The translations under genes were made by a program, and so were the position numbers. Below the pieces are notes generated by a model. The model was given only the letters and a program-made list of their open reading frames with translations, did not search any database and was not told the DNA's origin. A stretch of 64,000 nt of DNA, taken from NCBI RefSeq assembly GCF_004153165.1, contig NZ_SEMD01000003.1:59401-123400 (forward strand), given 5' to 3'. This document shows, piece after piece, positions 61,537 to 64,000 of this stretch (positions are counted from its first letter, which is position 1; each line of letters starts with the position of its first letter). This stretch comes from Sporolactobacillus sp. THM7-4 (GTDB taxonomy: Bacteria; Bacillota; Bacilli; Bacillales; Sporolactobacillaceae).

Positions 61537-64000
61537 TTGCCGCAAGGACAAGTTCAACTGCCGATAGAAGGAGCTAAACTGCCGATAGGACGAGCGCAAC
61601 TGCCGATAGAATCGGCTCAACTGCCGATAGGATCGGCTCAACTGCCGATAGAAGAGGCTCAACTGCCGATAGAATCGGCTCAACTGCCGATAGAAGGAGC
61701 TAAACTGCCGATAAAACAGGCTGAACTGCCGATAGAAGAGGCTCAACTGCCGATAGAATCGGCTTAACTGCCGATAGAGCCGGTTAAACTGCCGATAAAG
61801 CCGGCTCAACTGCCGATAGAATCGGCTTAACTGCCGATAGAAGGAACTAAACTGCCGATAGAGCCGGCTCAACTGCCGATAGAGTCGGCTCAACTGCCGG
61901 ACCAGGTGGCTCAACTGCCGATAGAGTCGGCTCAACTGCCGGACCAGGTGGCTCAACTGCCGATAGAAGAGGCTCAACTGCCGATAGAAGGAGCTCAACT
62001 GCCGATAGAATCGGTTAAACTGCCGATAGGATCGGTTAAACTTCCGTAGGACGAGCTCAACTGCCGATAGGAGCAACTCAACTGCCGATAAAAGTGCCTA
62101 AACTGCCGATAGAAGAGGCTCAACTGCCGATAGAAGAGGCTCAACTGCCGATAGGAGCGGCTCAACTGCCGATAGGATCGGCTCAACTGCCGATAAAAGT
62201 GCCTAAACTGCCGATAGAAGAGGCTCAACTGCCGATAGAAGAGGCTCAGCTGCCGATAGAATCGGCTGAACTGCCGATAGAGCCGTTAAACTGCCGATAA
62301 AGCCGGCTCAACTGCCGATAGAATCGGCTTAACTGCCGATAGAATCGGCTCAACTGCCGATAGAGCCGTTAAACTGCCGATAAAGCCGGCTCAACTGCCG
62401 ATAGGACGAGCTCAACTGCCGATAGAATCGGCTCAACTGCCGATAGGACGAGCTCAACTGCCGATAGGATCGGCTCAACTGCCGATAGAATCGGCTCAAC
62501 TGCCGATAGAAGGAGCTCAACTGCCGATAGAATCGGCTCAACTGCCGATAGAAGGAGCTCAACTGCCGATAAAACAGGCTGAACTGCCGATAGAAGGAAC
62601 TAAACTGCCGATAAAACAGGCTCAACTGCCGATAGAATCGGCTCAACTGCCGATAGGACGAGCTCAACTGCCGATAGGATCGGCTCAACTGCCGATAGGA
62701 GAGGTAAACTGCTGATAGGAGCAGCTGAACTGCCGATAGGATCGGCTCAACTGCCGATAAAAGTGGCTCAACTGCCGATAGGAGCAGTTAAACTGCCGAT
62801 AGGATCGGCTCAACTGCCTATAGAGCCGGCTCAACTGCCGATAGGAGCAGCTCAACTGCCGATAAGAGCGGCTCAACTGCTGATAAGAGCAGCTGAACTG
62901 CCGATAGGATCGGCTCAACTGCCGATAAAAGTGGCTCAACTGCCGATAGGAGCAGTTAAACTGCCGATAGAATCGGCTCAACTGCCGGTAGAAGGAGCTA
63001 AACTGCCGATAAAACAGGCTGAACTGCCGATAGAATCGGCTGAACTGCCGATAGAAGAGGCTCAACTGCCGATAGGACGAGCTCAACTGCCGATAGAATC
63101 GGCTGAACTGCCGATAGGACGAGCTCAACTGCCGATAGAATCGGCTCAACTGCCGATAGAATCGGCTCAACTGCCGGTAGAAGGAGCTAAACTGCCGATA
63201 AAACAGGCTGAACTGCCGATAGAATCGGCTGAACTGCCGATAGAAGAGGCTCAACTGCCGATAGAAGGAGCTAAACTGCCGATAAAACAGGCTGAACTGC
63301 CGATAGAAGAGGCTCAACTGCCGATAGAGTCGGCTCAACTGCCGATAGAAGGAGCTCAACTGCCGATAGAATCGGCTCAACTGCCGATAGGAGCGGCTCA
63401 ACTGCCGATAGAACGAGCTCAACTGCCGATAGGATCGGCTCAACTGCCGATAGAATCGGCTCAACTGCCGATAGAAGGAGCTAAACTGCCGATAAAATAG
63501 GCTGAACTGCCGATAAAATAGGCTGAACTGCCGATAGAAGAGGCTCAACTGCCGATAGGACGAGCTCAACTGCCGATAGAAGAGGCTCAACTGCCGATAG
63601 GACGAGCTCAACTGCCGATAGAAGAGGCTCAACTGCCGATAGGACGAGCTCAACTGCCGATAGAATCGGCTCAACTGCCGATAGAAGGAGCTCAACTGCC
63701 GATAGGACGAGCTCAACTGCCGATAGAATCGGTTAAACTGCCGATAGGACGAGCTCAACTGCCGATAGGACCGGCTCAACTGCCGATAGAACGGGCTCAA
63801 CTGCCGATAGAATCGGCTCAACTGCCGGTAGAAGGAGCTAAACTGCCGATAAAACAGGCTGAACTGCCGATAGAATCGGCTGAACTGCCGATAGAAGAGG
63901 CTCAACTGCCGATAGGACGAGCTCAACTGCCGATAGAATCGGCTGAACTGCCGATAGGACGAGCTCAACTGCCGATAGAATCGGCTCAACTGCCGATAGG
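61537..64000. repeat. Large tandem array of about 117 degenerate 21-bp units, running off the window end
   Basis: Each unit reads CTGCCGATA, then seven variable bases, then CT(C/G/A/T)AA. The variable part comes from a small set: GAATCGG, GGATCGG, GAAGGAG, AAACAGG, GAAGAGG, GGACGAG, GAGCCGG, AAAGTGG, GGAGCAG and a few more. Units with GAATCGG or GGATCGG contain the small dyad CCGAT-3 bases-ATCGG. A few units are 20 bases (near 62039, 62270, 62355, 62692). The left border decays through a divergent unit at 61537-61557. The 199 bases at 62961-63159 recur identically at 63801-63999. Long open frames exist on both strands, a by-product of the 21-base period. Confidence 0.95.

Noticed and set aside
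61537-64000. CRISPR array
   Set aside because: Units are 21 bp with a seven-base variable slot drawn from a few recurring values. There are no 25-40 base unique spacers, no long exact repeats and no cas genes nearby.

Overview
The window is a chromosomal segment of a low-to-mid G+C, spore-forming, Gram-positive bacterium of the order Bacillales. Spore genes (gerQ, cwlJ, a YaaH/SleL-type LysM-GH18 hydrolase) show that it makes endospores. The gene set pdxK, qoxABCD, ung, ywdK/gerQ, hemQ-pta, an EamA transporter, lipL, ywfO and ywgA resembles the ywd-ywg part of the Bacillus subtilis chromosome as I remember it. A lactate racemase (lar) cluster together with a quinol oxidase and PTS-based sugar uptake would suit a Sporolactobacillus-like facultative lactic bacterium; this genus-level guess is weak. 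No rRNA, tRNA, insertion sequence, prophage or CRISPR array was found.

Layout. 1-3.6 kb (minus): a lar cluster (LysR regulator, larA, larE, start of larB), with a frameshift in the first codons of larA. 3.9-8 kb (minus): an ABC-2 exporter, an FAH-family enzyme and pdxK. 8-14.2 kb (plus): msrAB, an NlpC/P60-LysM wall hydrolase and the aa3 quinol oxidase operon qoxABCD with a probable cre site. 14.4-19.9 kb: fructose PTS (fruK-fruA, no fruR beside it) and ptsH-ptsI. 20-29.4 kb: a 5'-nucleotidase-like enzyme, ung, an MFS transporter, ilvE, patA, hsp20 and recQ. 29.5-31.4 kb: a lysine riboswitch with terminator controlling a LysP-type permease. 31.7-41 kb: yisL, an MtnE-like aminotransferase, a nucleotidyltransferase, the spore genes, ykwC, ywdK, hemQ and pta. 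41-48.3 kb: EamA transporter, a hypothetical gene, an ABC exporter, lipL and two oxidoreductases. 48.5-53.3 kb: a queuosine precursor locus in two transcription units, each headed by a preQ1-I type riboswitch: transporter-queF and queD-queE-queC. 53.4-61.3 kb: beta-glucoside PTS, ywfO-ywgA, two-gene and single-gene housekeeping units, transaldolase and an amino acid permease.

The most unusual content is non-genic. From about 61.54 kb to the end of the window there is a tandem array of some 117 degenerate 21-bp units with a limited set of variants and higher-order duplications (one block recurs exactly 840 bp later). Smaller arrays with the same design but different sequences, period 20 or 21 bp, lie in other intergenic regions (24.2, 31.5, 39.0, 42.95, 49.9 and 55.8 kb), each upstream of the next gene or its promoter. 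A period of 20-21 bp is about two turns of B-DNA, so each array would present its repeated core on one face of the helix. I do not know a described system that matches this, and consider it the main candidate for new biology here.
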